Part shown: piece after piece, positions 23,762 to 30,733 of the stretch
Position numbering within the stretch: position 1 is the stretch's first letter
Layout: each line of letters begins with the position of its first letter
Source: Parvularculaceae bacterium
Lineage (GTDB): Bacteria; Pseudomonadota; Alphaproteobacteria; Caulobacterales; Parvularculaceae
DNA length: 43,668 bases
Assembly (NCBI GenBank): GCA_021776465.1
Contig: JAJFFU010000250.1
Span: forward strand, 1 to 43,668
Direction of reading: 5' to 3'
Made by a program: the position numbers and the translations under genes
The notes under the pieces: model-generated
Told to the model about the DNA's origin: nothing
The model's database searches: none
Seen by the model: only the letters and a program-made list of their open reading frames with translations

Positions 23762-23944
23762 TTAGTCATCGACGAAGCGCATCATATCAGCCTCACAATA
23801 TGGACATAGCTCTTGGATATCCTCACAAGTACAAACGCCGGGAGCTTGACAGCCGCAACAGGCTAGACCGTCGCCCCAGTGTACACAGTGCGTCTTATCA
23901 GCCCTTACCGGGCAGTATTCGTCCTTAGTGCCAGTGTCCATCAT
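23762..23944 (-). CDS. Cys-rich small protein, only minus-strand gene
   Basis: A 60-residue protein with nine cysteines and two histidines: EYCPVRADKTHCVHWGDG, ACCGCQAPGVCTC, and LCPYCEADM near the end. The spacing suggests two zinc-binding sites (CxxC and CxC/CCxC pairs). It begins ATG ATG; AAGGA lies 6 bases before the second ATG, a good ribosome site for a random antisense frame, so initiation probably uses 23941. All other genes point the other way. It lies inside the junction region with promoters and repeats, so it may be transcribed separately, perhaps before or after the main programme. Function unknown. Confidence 0.6.
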   Translation of the reverse strand: MMDTGTKDEYCPVRADKTHCVHWGDGLACCGCQAPGVCTCEDIQELCPYCEADMMRFVDD

Positions 23945-24043
23945 GGGTCCTTAGTTGGTGGATTAGTAGGGATAGACAATAGCCTATGATTATGCCTAGA
24001 ATGAAGTCCATTTATTTTTTTCTCCTTTTTATTGAAATAAAGC

Positions 24044-24070
24044 TTGACAAGCTCAGGGTGAGGCTATACA
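24044..24070 (+). promoter_or_regulatory. Sigma70-like early promoter
   Basis: TTGACA at 24044-24049 and TATACA at 24065-24070 (15-base spacer; TACATT with 17 is an alternative -10), 50 bases before the first early gene. The -35 is inside a short palindrome AGCTTG-A-CAAGCT. This is the expected site of the main early promoter read by host polymerase. Confidence 0.65.
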
Positions 24071-24120
24071 TTGTCTCTTAACACTAGCAGTAACCACTAA
24101 CAGGACTAGGAGGCCAGTCA

Positions 24121-24396
24121 ATGACACTCAGCCAAAGGAAAGCCATTAGACAGCATTTTGAAACCGGACCCGGCACACAGACCCAAATTGATAAGGTAAG
24201 TGTTTGCACACTGTCAACCGGGGAAGTGAAGCTAGTAATTAAAGGTACTCCAATTAGAGTCCACGGCTACCTTGTAAGGGACCTAAGAAGGGAGCCCGGT
24301 TTAGGTATGGGCATGTTTCAAGAGCCCTTCAAGACCACGGCAATAATTAACCGCCGGGGCAAGGTTATTGCTTCAAATTACATCGAACCTAAATAG
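24121..24396 (+). CDS. First early gene, hypothetical protein
   Basis: A 91-residue basic protein (many Arg/Lys, beta-rich middle TGEVKLVIKGTPIRVHGYLVRDLRRE). AGGAGG lies 7 bases before the ATG. As the first gene after the strongest early promoter candidate it occupies the place of T7 gene 0.3 (Ocr), but it is basic where Ocr is strongly acidic, so it is not an Ocr-type DNA mimic. No family recognised; a host-takeover or defence-evasion role is inferred from position only. Confidence 0.65.
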   Translation: MTLSQRKAIRQHFETGPGTQTQIDKVSVCTLSTGEVKLVIKGTPIRVHGYLVRDLRREPGLGMGMFQEPFKTTAIINRRGKVIASNYIEPK

Positions 24397-24406
24397 GAGA
24401 TTAAAC

Positions 24407-24706
24407 ATGGCACAGTCTACCCATTATGACTGGGACGTTGAAACACTGGACCCAGACAGCGGAGATATATTAGACCACTATCACATGGACAAGCTGGCAC
24501 AAGAGCAAGCCCTCGACGAGTCCACAGAATCGCTTGTACTAGTTAGGGACACATGGGACAGTGACAGGGGTTTGATTGATAGAACTCATTGGTATCCGCT
24601 GGAATCAAACGACCTAGAATTTAGTAACGGTGTTAGTGTACCTGAACGCTTTATTAACGAGTTTAATCAATGGAGCTTAAACCGCCATGACACAAAAAAG
24701 CCTTAA
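24407..24706 (+). CDS. Acidic early hypothetical protein
   Basis: A 99-residue protein, strongly acidic (DWDVETLDPDSGDILDHYHMD and ESTESLVLVRDTWDSD). I use ATG 24407, which has AGGAG 9 bases upstream; the frame is open further back but without a good start. The high Asp/Glu content and negative charge resemble DNA-mimic early proteins, such as T7 Ocr, in composition only. It overlaps the next gene by 20 bases. Confidence 0.65.
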   Translation: MAQSTHYDWDVETLDPDSGDILDHYHMDKLAQEQALDESTESLVLVRDTWDSDRGLIDRTHWYPLESNDLEFSNGVSVPERFINEFNQWSLNRHDTKKP

Positions 24707-25064
24707 TGGACAGAGACTTTACAACCCATCAAAAGACACAGGGAATTTCTCAGCCATGGATAGATTAACACCTAACAAACAAAGCACCATAAAATCACTT
24801 GACTATGCTGGGCGAGTCTGTACCCTCGTCCATGTAGATACTGAGAAGCCCGTCAAGCTCAATGAAACGGTTGAAAATTTCAGGGGCGACCCTCGAACCG
24901 TCACGGGCGGAGAAGCCCCTCACAAGCCCTCTAGCTCAGGGAAAATCTACACCAAAGAGAGGGGAGGCACATCATACCCCGGAACCTGCAAGCTAATGTG
25001 GAAACCTCAGCTACCAATGAACGAACAGGATAGAGTCTTAGCTAAATTACAAAACCTTTCTTGA
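24687..25064 (+). CDS. Early hypothetical protein of a recurring phage family
   Basis: A 125-residue basic protein. The segment VKLNETVENFRGDPRTVTGGEAPHKPSSSGKIYTKE and SYPGTCKLMW follows a pattern I know from many phage early proteins (FRGE, a Gly-Gly turn, P-H-K, S-S-G-K-I/V-Y, then Y-P-G-x-x-x-L-x-W). No function is established for that family that I can name. It begins inside the previous gene and is followed by a 70-base gap with an operator-like palindrome. Confidence 0.65.
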   Translation: MTQKSLNGQRLYNPSKDTGNFSAMDRLTPNKQSTIKSLDYAGRVCTLVHVDTEKPVKLNETVENFRGDPRTVTGGEAPHKPSSSGKIYTKERGGTSYPGTCKLMWKPQLPMNEQDRVLAKLQNLS

Positions 25065-25079
25065 TGATCTACCGGGGCT

Positions 25080-25096
25080 CTTGACACCCTGTCAAG
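25080..25096 (+). promoter_or_regulatory. Palindrome CTTGACA-CCC-TGTCAAG over a -35-like box
   Basis: A perfect 7-bp inverted repeat with a 3-base centre, containing TTGACA at 25081-25086. No convincing -10 box follows at 16-18 bases. It may be a protein-binding operator or a small hairpin ending the upstream mRNA. The same arrangement (TTGACA overlapping TGACA-N3-TGTCA) recurs at 27079. Further downstream TAGGAGG serves the next gene. Confidence 0.45.
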
Positions 25097-25134
25097 GGTC
25101 CTAGCAGGCAATCAAGCCTTTAGGAGGTAATACC

Positions 25135-25416
25135 ATGAATTCAAACCATACCAAAGTTAAACACCCTCAAGATAGATACGATGAGGCCGTAAAAACAGCT
25201 CTACAAAGCAGGCCCAAAGATACCAAGCCCGAATTTAGATTCTATGAGAAATCAGTATATGGCAATACCCTTAACTACCCAGAAAACGGGAAAGCAGAGG
25301 ACTTTGAAAGACTAACAGGTAAAAAAACAGCTACACAATCACATTTTGATAGCCTTTCAAATCTAGGGTTTCAGGTTATTATTAATAAAGCTAACTTTGA
25401 AGTCACTTATTACTGA
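25135..25416 (+). CDS. Early hypothetical protein
   Basis: A 93-residue protein with a polar N-terminal half and a possible small alpha/beta unit at the end (SHFDSLSNLGFQVIINKANFEVTYY). TAGGAGG is 8 bases before the ATG, one of the best ribosome sites in the early region, so it should be well translated. No cysteine pairs or membrane segment. I do not recognise it. Confidence 0.65.
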   Translation: MNSNHTKVKHPQDRYDEAVKTALQSRPKDTKPEFRFYEKSVYGNTLNYPENGKAEDFERLTGKKTATQSHFDSLSNLGFQVIINKANFEVTYY

Positions 25417-25448
25417 TTTCAGACTAACAGAGGAAGGGGCCAGAGTCA

Positions 25449-25694
25449 ATGAATATATCAAACGTCAATAGCTATTGGTTTCGGGTGTTCGTAGCCCTTA
25501 GCATCCTAGTCAATGCCATACTGGGAGGGGAGCTATACGAAAGCCTTTGCGCTCGATGGTGGCGGCTTCACAAGCAATACCCGGACAGTACCTTTATCAA
25601 TGGTATCATATGGGCAATGGATAGGATAGAAAAGAACCATTGCAAGATTGCTTATGTGTATGCTAAGAAGATCAACAAGAAGAAAGGGAATTGA
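25449..25694 (+). CDS. Early small membrane-associated phage protein
   Basis: An 81-residue basic protein. The hydrophobic stretch WFRVFVALSILVNAILGG (about residues 9-26) followed by ELYESLCARWWRLHK and a final NHC motif matches a phage protein pattern (hydrophobic segment, N-x-x-x-GG, then E-T/S-L-x-x-R and a late N/GHC) that recurs in many phages of Gram-negative hosts. Its role is unknown. One membrane or interfacial helix is likely. AGGAAGGGG lies a little upstream of the ATG. Confidence 0.65.
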   Translation: MNISNVNSYWFRVFVALSILVNAILGGELYESLCARWWRLHKQYPDSTFINGIIWAMDRIEKNHCKIAYVYAKKINKKKGN

Positions 25695-25696
25695 TT

Positions 25697-25972
25697 ATGA
25701 ATAAATACACAGACAAACCAAACGGTGAGACAGTACTAATAGGCCCACCTGAACCAGTCAAGACCATACAGGACTATAAACCTCAATTCCTAACCATGGA
25801 GGGAGCCAAAGCTATCTGTACTGAGTATGGAATCCAATACAGGACAGACGGGGACAAGCTAGAAGTGAGAATTCTAGACCCTATAATGGTAGGAAGCCCT
25901 CTTTTTGAGGAAACGCGGCTATGGTTCCCTTGCCCACATACACGCGGGGAGCTACTCGCCCTCATATACTGA
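25697..25972 (+). CDS. Early hypothetical protein
   Basis: A 91-residue protein; ATG 25697 is preferred over the TTG two codons upstream because AAAGGGA is 8 bases before it. Content is mixed alpha/beta (GAKAICTEYGIQYRTDGDKLEVRILDP) with a C-terminal LWFPCPHTRGELLALIY. It overlaps nothing but is 11 bases from the next gene. Not recognised. Confidence 0.6.
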   Translation: MNKYTDKPNGETVLIGPPEPVKTIQDYKPQFLTMEGAKAICTEYGIQYRTDGDKLEVRILDPIMVGSPLFEETRLWFPCPHTRGELLALIY

Positions 25973-25983
25973 AAGGAGGAGCC

Positions 25984-26364
25984 ATGGCACAAAAAATAAC
26001 AGTCAATGGCCTACCCTTCAAGGTGACGGAGTTTAGGGATTGTGGGGGTAAGCTACTTAATATGTATAGAATAGAGCTTAGCACCTCACTCTATGGGGCC
26101 AGAGTATCGGTTGACTCAGACGGATATATTCACTCTCTAAGGAATGAGTCACCTATCAAGGGTTTGGGCTCCCTGTTGGTCCTCCTAGCTGTCAAATATG
26201 GAGGGGAGACAATAGGGGCCGATAACTGGGACTTGGCTCATAAGGTGTATAAGCCTCTAGGCTTTGAGGTAGTATCTTGCCGCTATGCCCAGCCTCATTT
26301 AAGACTTGACAAGAAACGGAAAAGGGAGATAATAGGCCTATGGAAATCAATCAACATGCCGTAG
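25984..26364 (+). CDS. Early hypothetical protein, GNAT-like C-terminal half
   Basis: A 126-residue protein from ATG 25984, which has AAAGGAGGA directly upstream; the open frame extends back to 25921 but overlaps the previous gene. The N-terminal half is a beta-meander (YRIELSTSLYGARVSVDSDGYIHSL) and the rest (GLGSLLVLLAVKYGG, then NWDLAHKVYKPLGFEVVS) looks like the last helix and strands of a GNAT fold, including the N-x-x-A-x-x-x-Y-x-x-x-GF pattern. The acetyl-CoA loop is only weakly kept (IKGLGSLL). It may be an acetyltransferase or a non-catalytic relative. Confidence 0.5.
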   Translation: MAQKITVNGLPFKVTEFRDCGGKLLNMYRIELSTSLYGARVSVDSDGYIHSLRNESPIKGLGSLLVLLAVKYGGETIGADNWDLAHKVYKPLGFEVVSCRYAQPHLRLDKKRKREIIGLWKSINMP

Positions 26365-26403
26365 AGCTAAAGCTAAATTAATCAAAATATGGAGGTGGTT
26401 CTT

Positions 26404-26520
26404 ATGCTTACTACCACGGAAATGATAACCGCTGTTATGCTCGCCGCAAGTTTTAGCTGTCTTATCTATTATGTAGTAATATGCTTTGGACAATGGCTGG
26501 ATAGGAGGGAGAGGCTATGA
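26404..26520 (+). CDS. 38-residue membrane peptide
   Basis: A short gene with ATG 26404 and TGGAGGT 8 bases upstream. It encodes one transmembrane helix (about residues 7-29, ITAVMLAASFSCLIYYVVICF) and a short basic tail (DRRERL), so the C-terminus should be cytoplasmic. Its TGA overlaps the ATG of the next small gene (ATGA). Early single-span peptides like this in other phages act on host membrane proteins or exclude other phages; here the role is unknown. Confidence 0.6.
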   Translation: MLTTTEMITAVMLAASFSCLIYYVVICFGQWLDRRERL

Positions 26521-26696
26521 GAAAGACAAAAGGTGACTCAAGGGGGAACCCTCCAAAGCAACCACCCCGGCTTTGCCAGCATTGTAATTTTGGAAATAGA
26601 AGTTACTGGGGTAACACTAATTGCAGACATAAACAACACAATTCAAGAGGGCCAAGGGATACCTGTATTGCCTATGTCAAAGCCTATGAGCAATAG
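26517..26696 (+). CDS. 59-residue Cys/His protein (zinc-binding candidate)
   Basis: A short gene that starts in an ATGA overlap and has AGGAGG 8 bases upstream. The protein is basic and Pro-rich at first (GNPPKQPPR), then has LCQHCNFGNRSYWGNTNCRH and a later cysteine, giving C20, C23, C36, H38 and C50, enough for one zinc site. A 105-residue frame opened by GTG 26533 overlaps most of it, but that start has no ribosome site and its sequence before residue 48 is untypical; I take this frame as the true one. Function unknown. Confidence 0.6.
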   Translation: MRKTKGDSRGNPPKQPPRLCQHCNFGNRSYWGNTNCRHKQHNSRGPRDTCIAYVKAYEQ

Positions 26697-26850
26697 AACG
26701 GGTAACCTTATCAAATTCTGGGACAACAAAGGGGGTTGGAAGTTTGCTACTCTAGTAACCAGAGGCCGAAAATATGCCCATGTACTCCATAGGGGCAAGC
26801 CTAAGAGATTATTATTAACTGATATTAAAGAGGTCCCTAACCGTGCCTAA
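26674..26850 (+). CDS. Small SH3-like basic protein
   Basis: A protein of about 58 residues (54 if started at ATG 26686). The sequence TGNLIKFWDNKGGWKFATLV, then RKYAHVLHRGKPKRLLLTDIKEV, has the rhythm of small SH3/KOW-like phage proteins: an L-I/V-K/R-F/Y-W start, a GW turn, a G/Y-A-x-V strand and a final L-x-D-I/V-K/E. It overlaps the zinc-type gene at its start and the next gene at its end (8 bases). Binding to nucleic acid or a host protein is plausible from the fold and charge. Confidence 0.55.
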   Translation: MSKPMSNRTGNLIKFWDNKGGWKFATLVTRGRKYAHVLHRGKPKRLLLTDIKEVPNRA

Positions 26851-27070
26851 ACCTATAATAAAGTATAGCCCACAACAAAAGCATTACATCAAAACTATTG
26901 AGCCGGGGGAAGCGTTTATTCTCCATAATCAACTATTTATAAAGCATAGCTCAGCGGGGGAGGATTCTACCCTATCATGGGACATGAAAAACGCTTGCAT
27001 GGTCCCTATAGATACTTCCGTTGTCCTACAAAAGGCGGCAGTTACTATAACCTATTCACCTATTCTATAA
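26843..27070 (+). CDS. Early hypothetical protein
   Basis: A 75-residue protein with a GTG start at 26843, inside the end of the previous gene, AGAGG 9 bases upstream. It is beta-rich (EPGEAFILHNQLFIKHSS, then STLSWDMKNACMVPI), typical of a small beta-barrel or sandwich. It is the last gene before a promoter-like gap. I do not recognise a family. Confidence 0.6.
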   Translation: MPKPIIKYSPQQKHYIKTIEPGEAFILHNQLFIKHSSAGEDSTLSWDMKNACMVPIDTSVVLQKAAVTITYSPIL

Positions 27071-27078
27071 ATAAGACC

Positions 27079-27106
27079 TTGACAATCTGTCATAACCTGA
27101 TATTCT
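27079..27106 (+). promoter_or_regulatory. Sigma70-like promoter with overlapping palindrome
   Basis: TTGACA at 27079-27084, 16-base spacer, TATTCT at 27101-27106, about 40 bases before the next gene. The -35 overlaps the inverted repeat TGACA-ATC-TGTCA (27080-27092), the same layout as at 25080. A protein bound there would block the promoter. Confidence 0.65.
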
Positions 27107-27142
27107 GAATTTAACATTAAGACTTAGACAGGAGCCCTCACA

Positions 27143-27364
27143 ATGTTGGAACGTGTGTCTAGTTTTCTCGCCCTAAATTCTTTCCAGAAGCATAACCTAA
27201 AGGGGTTACTAGCACGTTTCTTATTGATTCTCATAGTGTTTTGCTTCCTTCCGGGGGCTCTTGTCTATGTTCTTTTTCTTGGTTCGGTAGCCATGGGTAA
27301 AGCAATGTACAAACGCCTAGATAGAATCCTAAGTGAGTTTCGACGGAGTGTCCTTGATGCCTAG
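27143..27364 (+). CDS. Early membrane protein
   Basis: A 73-residue protein with a basic N-terminus, a strong hydrophobic segment at about residues 23-50 (ARFLLILIVFCFLPGALVYV and on through the following LFLGSVAMG), and a basic tail (KRLDRILSEFRRS). One long or two short membrane helices are possible. AGGAGC is 9 bases upstream of the ATG. The end overlaps the large Cys-rich gene, so they may work together. Unknown role; an inner-membrane location is likely. Confidence 0.6.
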   Translation: MLERVSSFLALNSFQKHNLKGLLARFLLILIVFCFLPGALVYVLFLGSVAMGKAMYKRLDRILSEFRRSVLDA

Positions 27365-29018
27365 ACGCGGACATTTTGGAATATTTGGAGGCTTTCTAGC
27401 TCCACGCCCAGTCGCCCCCCGTCGCGACCTGAGAGAAATAGAAAACCTATATAGAGCCTATGGAAGGTCCCAACCTATGCCTACAATAATTTCGGAAAAA
27501 TACCAAGAAGTTGTCAGAGTTAAACGCGTAACAAGGATTTCCCTAGTAAGTAAGAAAACAGGGAAAGAGGAAGCCGTTATAACTGGAAGGGACCCCTTAG
27601 AGGAGTATCTAAAACACTACTATAACATGGGGTTAGACTTAATTGCAAAAGAACCTGAAATACAAGGTGGTTCCATGCCAAAAATCAAAGATATAAGGTT
27701 TAAGATTGAATTCAAGAGACAGCCAAGGCCCCCTTTTAGTAAATGGGAACAGGTTATTTTAGCAGACATGGATACTGGGAAGTATCCAGAGATTATCTGG
27801 AACAAGGAGTATTGGAATATCAGTGGAAAACTAAAACACTATACCCATGTAGACCAAACAGGGACTAAGGTAAGGTTTGTAAAGTCTGCAAAAGATGGGG
27901 AAGCCCTGAGATGGACCTTAATGAAACCGGGGCGATACCTAGAGAAATTCTATAAAGATATCTTGACTCAAAAGCAAAGGAAATACTGGGAGGAACATTT
28001 TAATTTTTCCCATGAAATCCCCGACTGTCATATTACAACCGACCCCCATGTGATAGGTATGGTCTACGCTAAAGGCCCCTCTAGCTGCATGGTGACGGGA
28101 GCCCCATTTAACACCCACTTACACCCCGGCGCGTGTTATGGGTCCTCAGACCTTGCCTTAGCTTACATAATGAAAAAGGGGAATAAAGAGGTATCGGCCC
28201 GAACCGTAGTTAATACTAAAAAGAAACTGTACGGTAGACCATATGGGGATGCTAACAGACTAGACTTGGCCCTTCAAGCCCTTGGCTACACTTCCTCCCA
28301 TGATGGGGACTCTTATAATAAGTGCCTCATAGGGGCTAAGATCGCTAAAATCCCTAACCTCTACAATCACCAGTTTCTAATGCCCTTCATAGACGCTTCC
28401 CAGTATGCTATAAATGAAATCCCCGGAAACGAAAAAGAGCTAATGATAGTCCCGGCTGAAAAAGGAAGAGTCCCTGAGAGATTTAAGGCCAAGGGCGGGC
28501 AGGTTATGGCGGGAAGGTGTCAGGGAGGCTTACAACATTGGCTGCCCTATAGTTGTGAATTTTGCAAGGAAGCTTTTGCGACTAATCCCCGGACAGCTAG
28601 GTTTATTGGGGCGGGTAAGAATCCAAAGTTCTATTGCGGCCCCTGCTATAAAAAAAATGTAAAGTACATTACACATTGCGAAAATTGTGAAAATACGGTA
28701 GCCTTCCAACCGGGGGACCCTAGAGGCCATGCAAAAAGTATCCTTATTAGTGCTGAGGCTGGGGGGAAGAGGACATGCGGCCCCTTCTGTGACTATTGTT
28801 ATCGAAATTATACATTTACTTGTGACGGTTGCTATCTTCCCTATAGTACTAGGAAGGCTAATGGTAGGTTTGATGTTGGGGTTACTAAAAAAGCTAATTC
28901 TAATAATAATGGCCTCTTACATTTCTGTCGTACCTGCTATGACATACGTGTAGAAGGTGTTGGAGAGGAAAACAGGCCAAAAAGGGAAGAATTCCCTAAC
29001 CTGAGGTTTGAAGTATGA
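27357..29018 (+). CDS. Large early protein with C-terminal zinc-ribbon-like repeats
   Basis: A 553-residue protein from ATG 27357 (GGAG 8 bases upstream; GTG 27333 is an alternative). The middle (about residues 240-320) has SSCMVTGAPFNTHLHPGACYG, LALAYIMKKGNKEVSARTVV and KKKLYGRPYGD, a pattern I know from uncharacterised phage proteins that begin S-C-M near a helix and continue A-V-A-Y ... I-x-A-R-A-V. The last 150 residues carry at least six Cys pairs (CEFC, CGPC, HCENC, CDYC, CDGC, CRTC), so several zinc ribbons. It overlaps the peptidase gene by 4 bases. It may bind nucleic acid or protein; no function is known to me. Confidence 0.65.
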   Translation: MPRRGHFGIFGGFLAPRPVAPRRDLREIENLYRAYGRSQPMPTIISEKYQEVVRVKRVTRISLVSKKTGKEEAVITGRDPLEEYLKHYYNMGLDLIAKEPEIQGGSMPKIKDIRFKIEFKRQPRPPFSKWEQVILADMDTGKYPEIIWNKEYWNISGKLKHYTHVDQTGTKVRFVKSAKDGEALRWTLMKPGRYLEKFYKDILTQKQRKYWEEHFNFSHEIPDCHITTDPHVIGMVYAKGPSSCMVTGAPFNTHLHPGACYGSSDLALAYIMKKGNKEVSARTVVNTKKKLYGRPYGDANRLDLALQALGYTSSHDGDSYNKCLIGAKIAKIPNLYNHQFLMPFIDASQYAINEIPGNEKELMIVPAEKGRVPERFKAKGGQVMAGRCQGGLQHWLPYSCEFCKEAFATNPRTARFIGAGKNPKFYCGPCYKKNVKYITHCENCENTVAFQPGDPRGHAKSILISAEAGGKRTCGPFCDYCYRNYTFTCDGCYLPYSTRKANGRFDVGVTKKANSNNNGLLHFCRTCYDIRVEGVGEENRPKREEFPNLRFEV

Positions 29019-30733
29019 ATCTATTGACTTTCATTCTATCCCTAAAGAGGTGTAAGAATACAGACACAGAAAGAGAATTTATTAACAAGTGTCTAAAGCC
29101 AATAGGGTGCTGGAAGGACGGGTATGGAAACTACTTTCTAAAGGTAGGGGATTCCCCGGTTATGTGGAGCTGTCATATTGACACAGTACACACTAGAGGG
29201 GGATATCAAAAGGTAGGCTATAACGGCTCTATCTTTAGCCTTGTCAAGGGAAATCATAAGCACTCCGACCAGTGCCTAGGGGGTGATGATGGGGGCGGGG
29301 CTTGGATGCTCTTAAAAATGATTGAGGCGGGTATACCGGGCCTCTATGCCTTCCATAGGGAGGAAGAAACCGGGGGCCATGGTAGCCGATATAGCGCGGC
29401 AAACCATCAAAAGACCCTTCTAAGGGACATGGAATACTGTATAGCCTTTGATCGCCGGGGAAAGCAGGACCTCATAACCCATCAAAGGGGAAATATGACT
29501 TGTTCCGATGCTTTTGGAACCTCTTTTATCAATCAATTAAGCAAGTCTGAATACTTCCAAAAGCCTACAGAAGTGTTTAAACTCTGCAAGGGAGGGGTTT
29601 TTACAGACTCAGCAAACTACGCTGATATCATTCCAGAGTGTACGAACCTTTCAATAGGCTATTTTAGCAACCATAGTACCTTTGAGACTCTGGATTTTGA
29701 GCATCTTCATAAGCTCTATGAGGCCATATTACAGGTAGACCTTGACAAGCTAACAGTTATGAGGAAGCCGGGGGAAAAAGACGCACCTAAAAAGAATTTA
29801 CCAATACCCTATGTCTCCAAAAAGACTACCCCTGCCCCTAACTTTTGTGACTTGCCCGGACCTCAGGCCAGAAACACCCATGCACCGGGTTTTAAGTATG
29901 GTAGTAAAGAGGAAAAGAAGGCGGCTAAGCTCGCTAGGCGGGAAAGACGGAGAAATAAGGAGAAGCTCCAAACGATACTTGATGAGCAGCAGGAGACAGC
30001 CGGACTAGGGCCTAACAAGTCTCCCATGGAGGTCGATAAAAGGACTCACTCAGTATACGACCCGGAGGCGGGGTTTTGGATGGAAGCCAAAGCCTATGAT
30101 ACATGGAAGAAAGTCTCCCTCAGAAATGGGCGACCAGTATCGGCCCCTAACCAGTGTAGTCATAAGACTATTACAGAAGGGACTGAAAAAGCACTAATAG
30201 GGGCTCCTAAAGCCTTTCACGGTCAAGTTCCTTTTGACTTCCCCTATAAGAACGTAGAGCCCCGCCGGGAGCAGCGGCTAGAGGAAAAACTACAGCTGCA
30301 AGCTAGGGATATTATCGAGCAGGAAATTGAGGAAAGAATCGCTAAGGATAATGTAATTGAAATCGAGCAATGGAGGAAGCGACCTAGTAGAGCCTCTAAA
30401 TACTCTGTTAAAGCTAACCAGAGCCAAAATAAGACACTTTATCCGGGGACTAGACCCCTAGCCCTCGATAATAAGACGGGTCTTTATACCCCTTCTGGGG
30501 GCTCCTATGAGCAGGACCCTTGGGCCTTAGAGATGCTTAGCCACTTTGGAGCCCTTGAAGATCAAGACATAAGCATAGACCCCGGTTCGTCTGGGGAATA
30601 TGAGGAGCTTTGTTATATGGCTAAAATAGCCCTTGACTATCCGGGGGAAGTGGCTACAATGCTTAGAAGAATAGGGTTTGACTATGACACCCTACTAAAG
30701 GCTATTAATGCTAATGGAGAGGTAGGAAAATGA
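29015..30733 (+). CDS. Zinc aminopeptidase-like protein (M28/M20/M42 type) with long C-terminal extension
   Basis: A 572-residue protein. Residues 1 to about 245 have the co-catalytic two-zinc peptidase motifs in order: SCHIDTVH (H54, D56), GGDDGGGAWMLL (D91/D92), FHREEETGGHGS (E116-E118), AFDRR (D146) and GYFSNHSTFETLD (H220). These fit metal ligands and the general-base glutamate of M28/M20-type enzymes, so the protein should be an aminopeptidase, carboxypeptidase or deacylase. The C-terminal 320 residues are a basic, coiled-coil and low-complexity extension (EEKKAAKLARRERRRNKEK) not part of that family. Early expression argues for action on a host protein or small molecule. Confidence 0.75.
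   Translation: MNLLTFILSLKRCKNTDTEREFINKCLKPIGCWKDGYGNYFLKVGDSPVMWSCHIDTVHTRGGYQKVGYNGSIFSLVKGNHKHSDQCLGGDDGGGAWMLLKMIEAGIPGLYAFHREEETGGHGSRYSAANHQKTLLRDMEYCIAFDRRGKQDLITHQRGNMTCSDAFGTSFINQLSKSEYFQKPTEVFKLCKGGVFTDSANYADIIPECTNLSIGYFSNHSTFETLDFEHLHKLYEAILQVDLDKLTVMRKPGEKDAPKKNLPIPYVSKKTTPAPNFCDLPGPQARNTHAPGFKYGSKEEKKAAKLARRERRRNKEKLQTILDEQQETAGLGPNKSPMEVDKRTHSVYDPEAGFWMEAKAYDTWKKVSLRNGRPVSAPNQCSHKTITEGTEKALIGAPKAFHGQVPFDFPYKNVEPRREQRLEEKLQLQARDIIEQEIEERIAKDNVIEIEQWRKRPSRASKYSVKANQSQNKTLYPGTRPLALDNKTGLYTPSGGSYEQDPWALEMLSHFGALEDQDISIDPGSSGEYEELCYMAKIALDYPGEVATMLRRIGFDYDTLLKAINANGEVGK

Noticed and set aside
23689-23928. 79-residue plus-strand frame through the 11-bp repeats
   Set aside because: Begins in the tandem repeats, no ribosome site, and is antisense to the better supported Cys-rich frame.
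26533-26850. 105-residue frame opened by GTG 26533
   Set aside because: No ribosome site, and its first part overlaps a better supported zinc-type gene; only the C-terminal part from 26674 or 26686 looks like protein.
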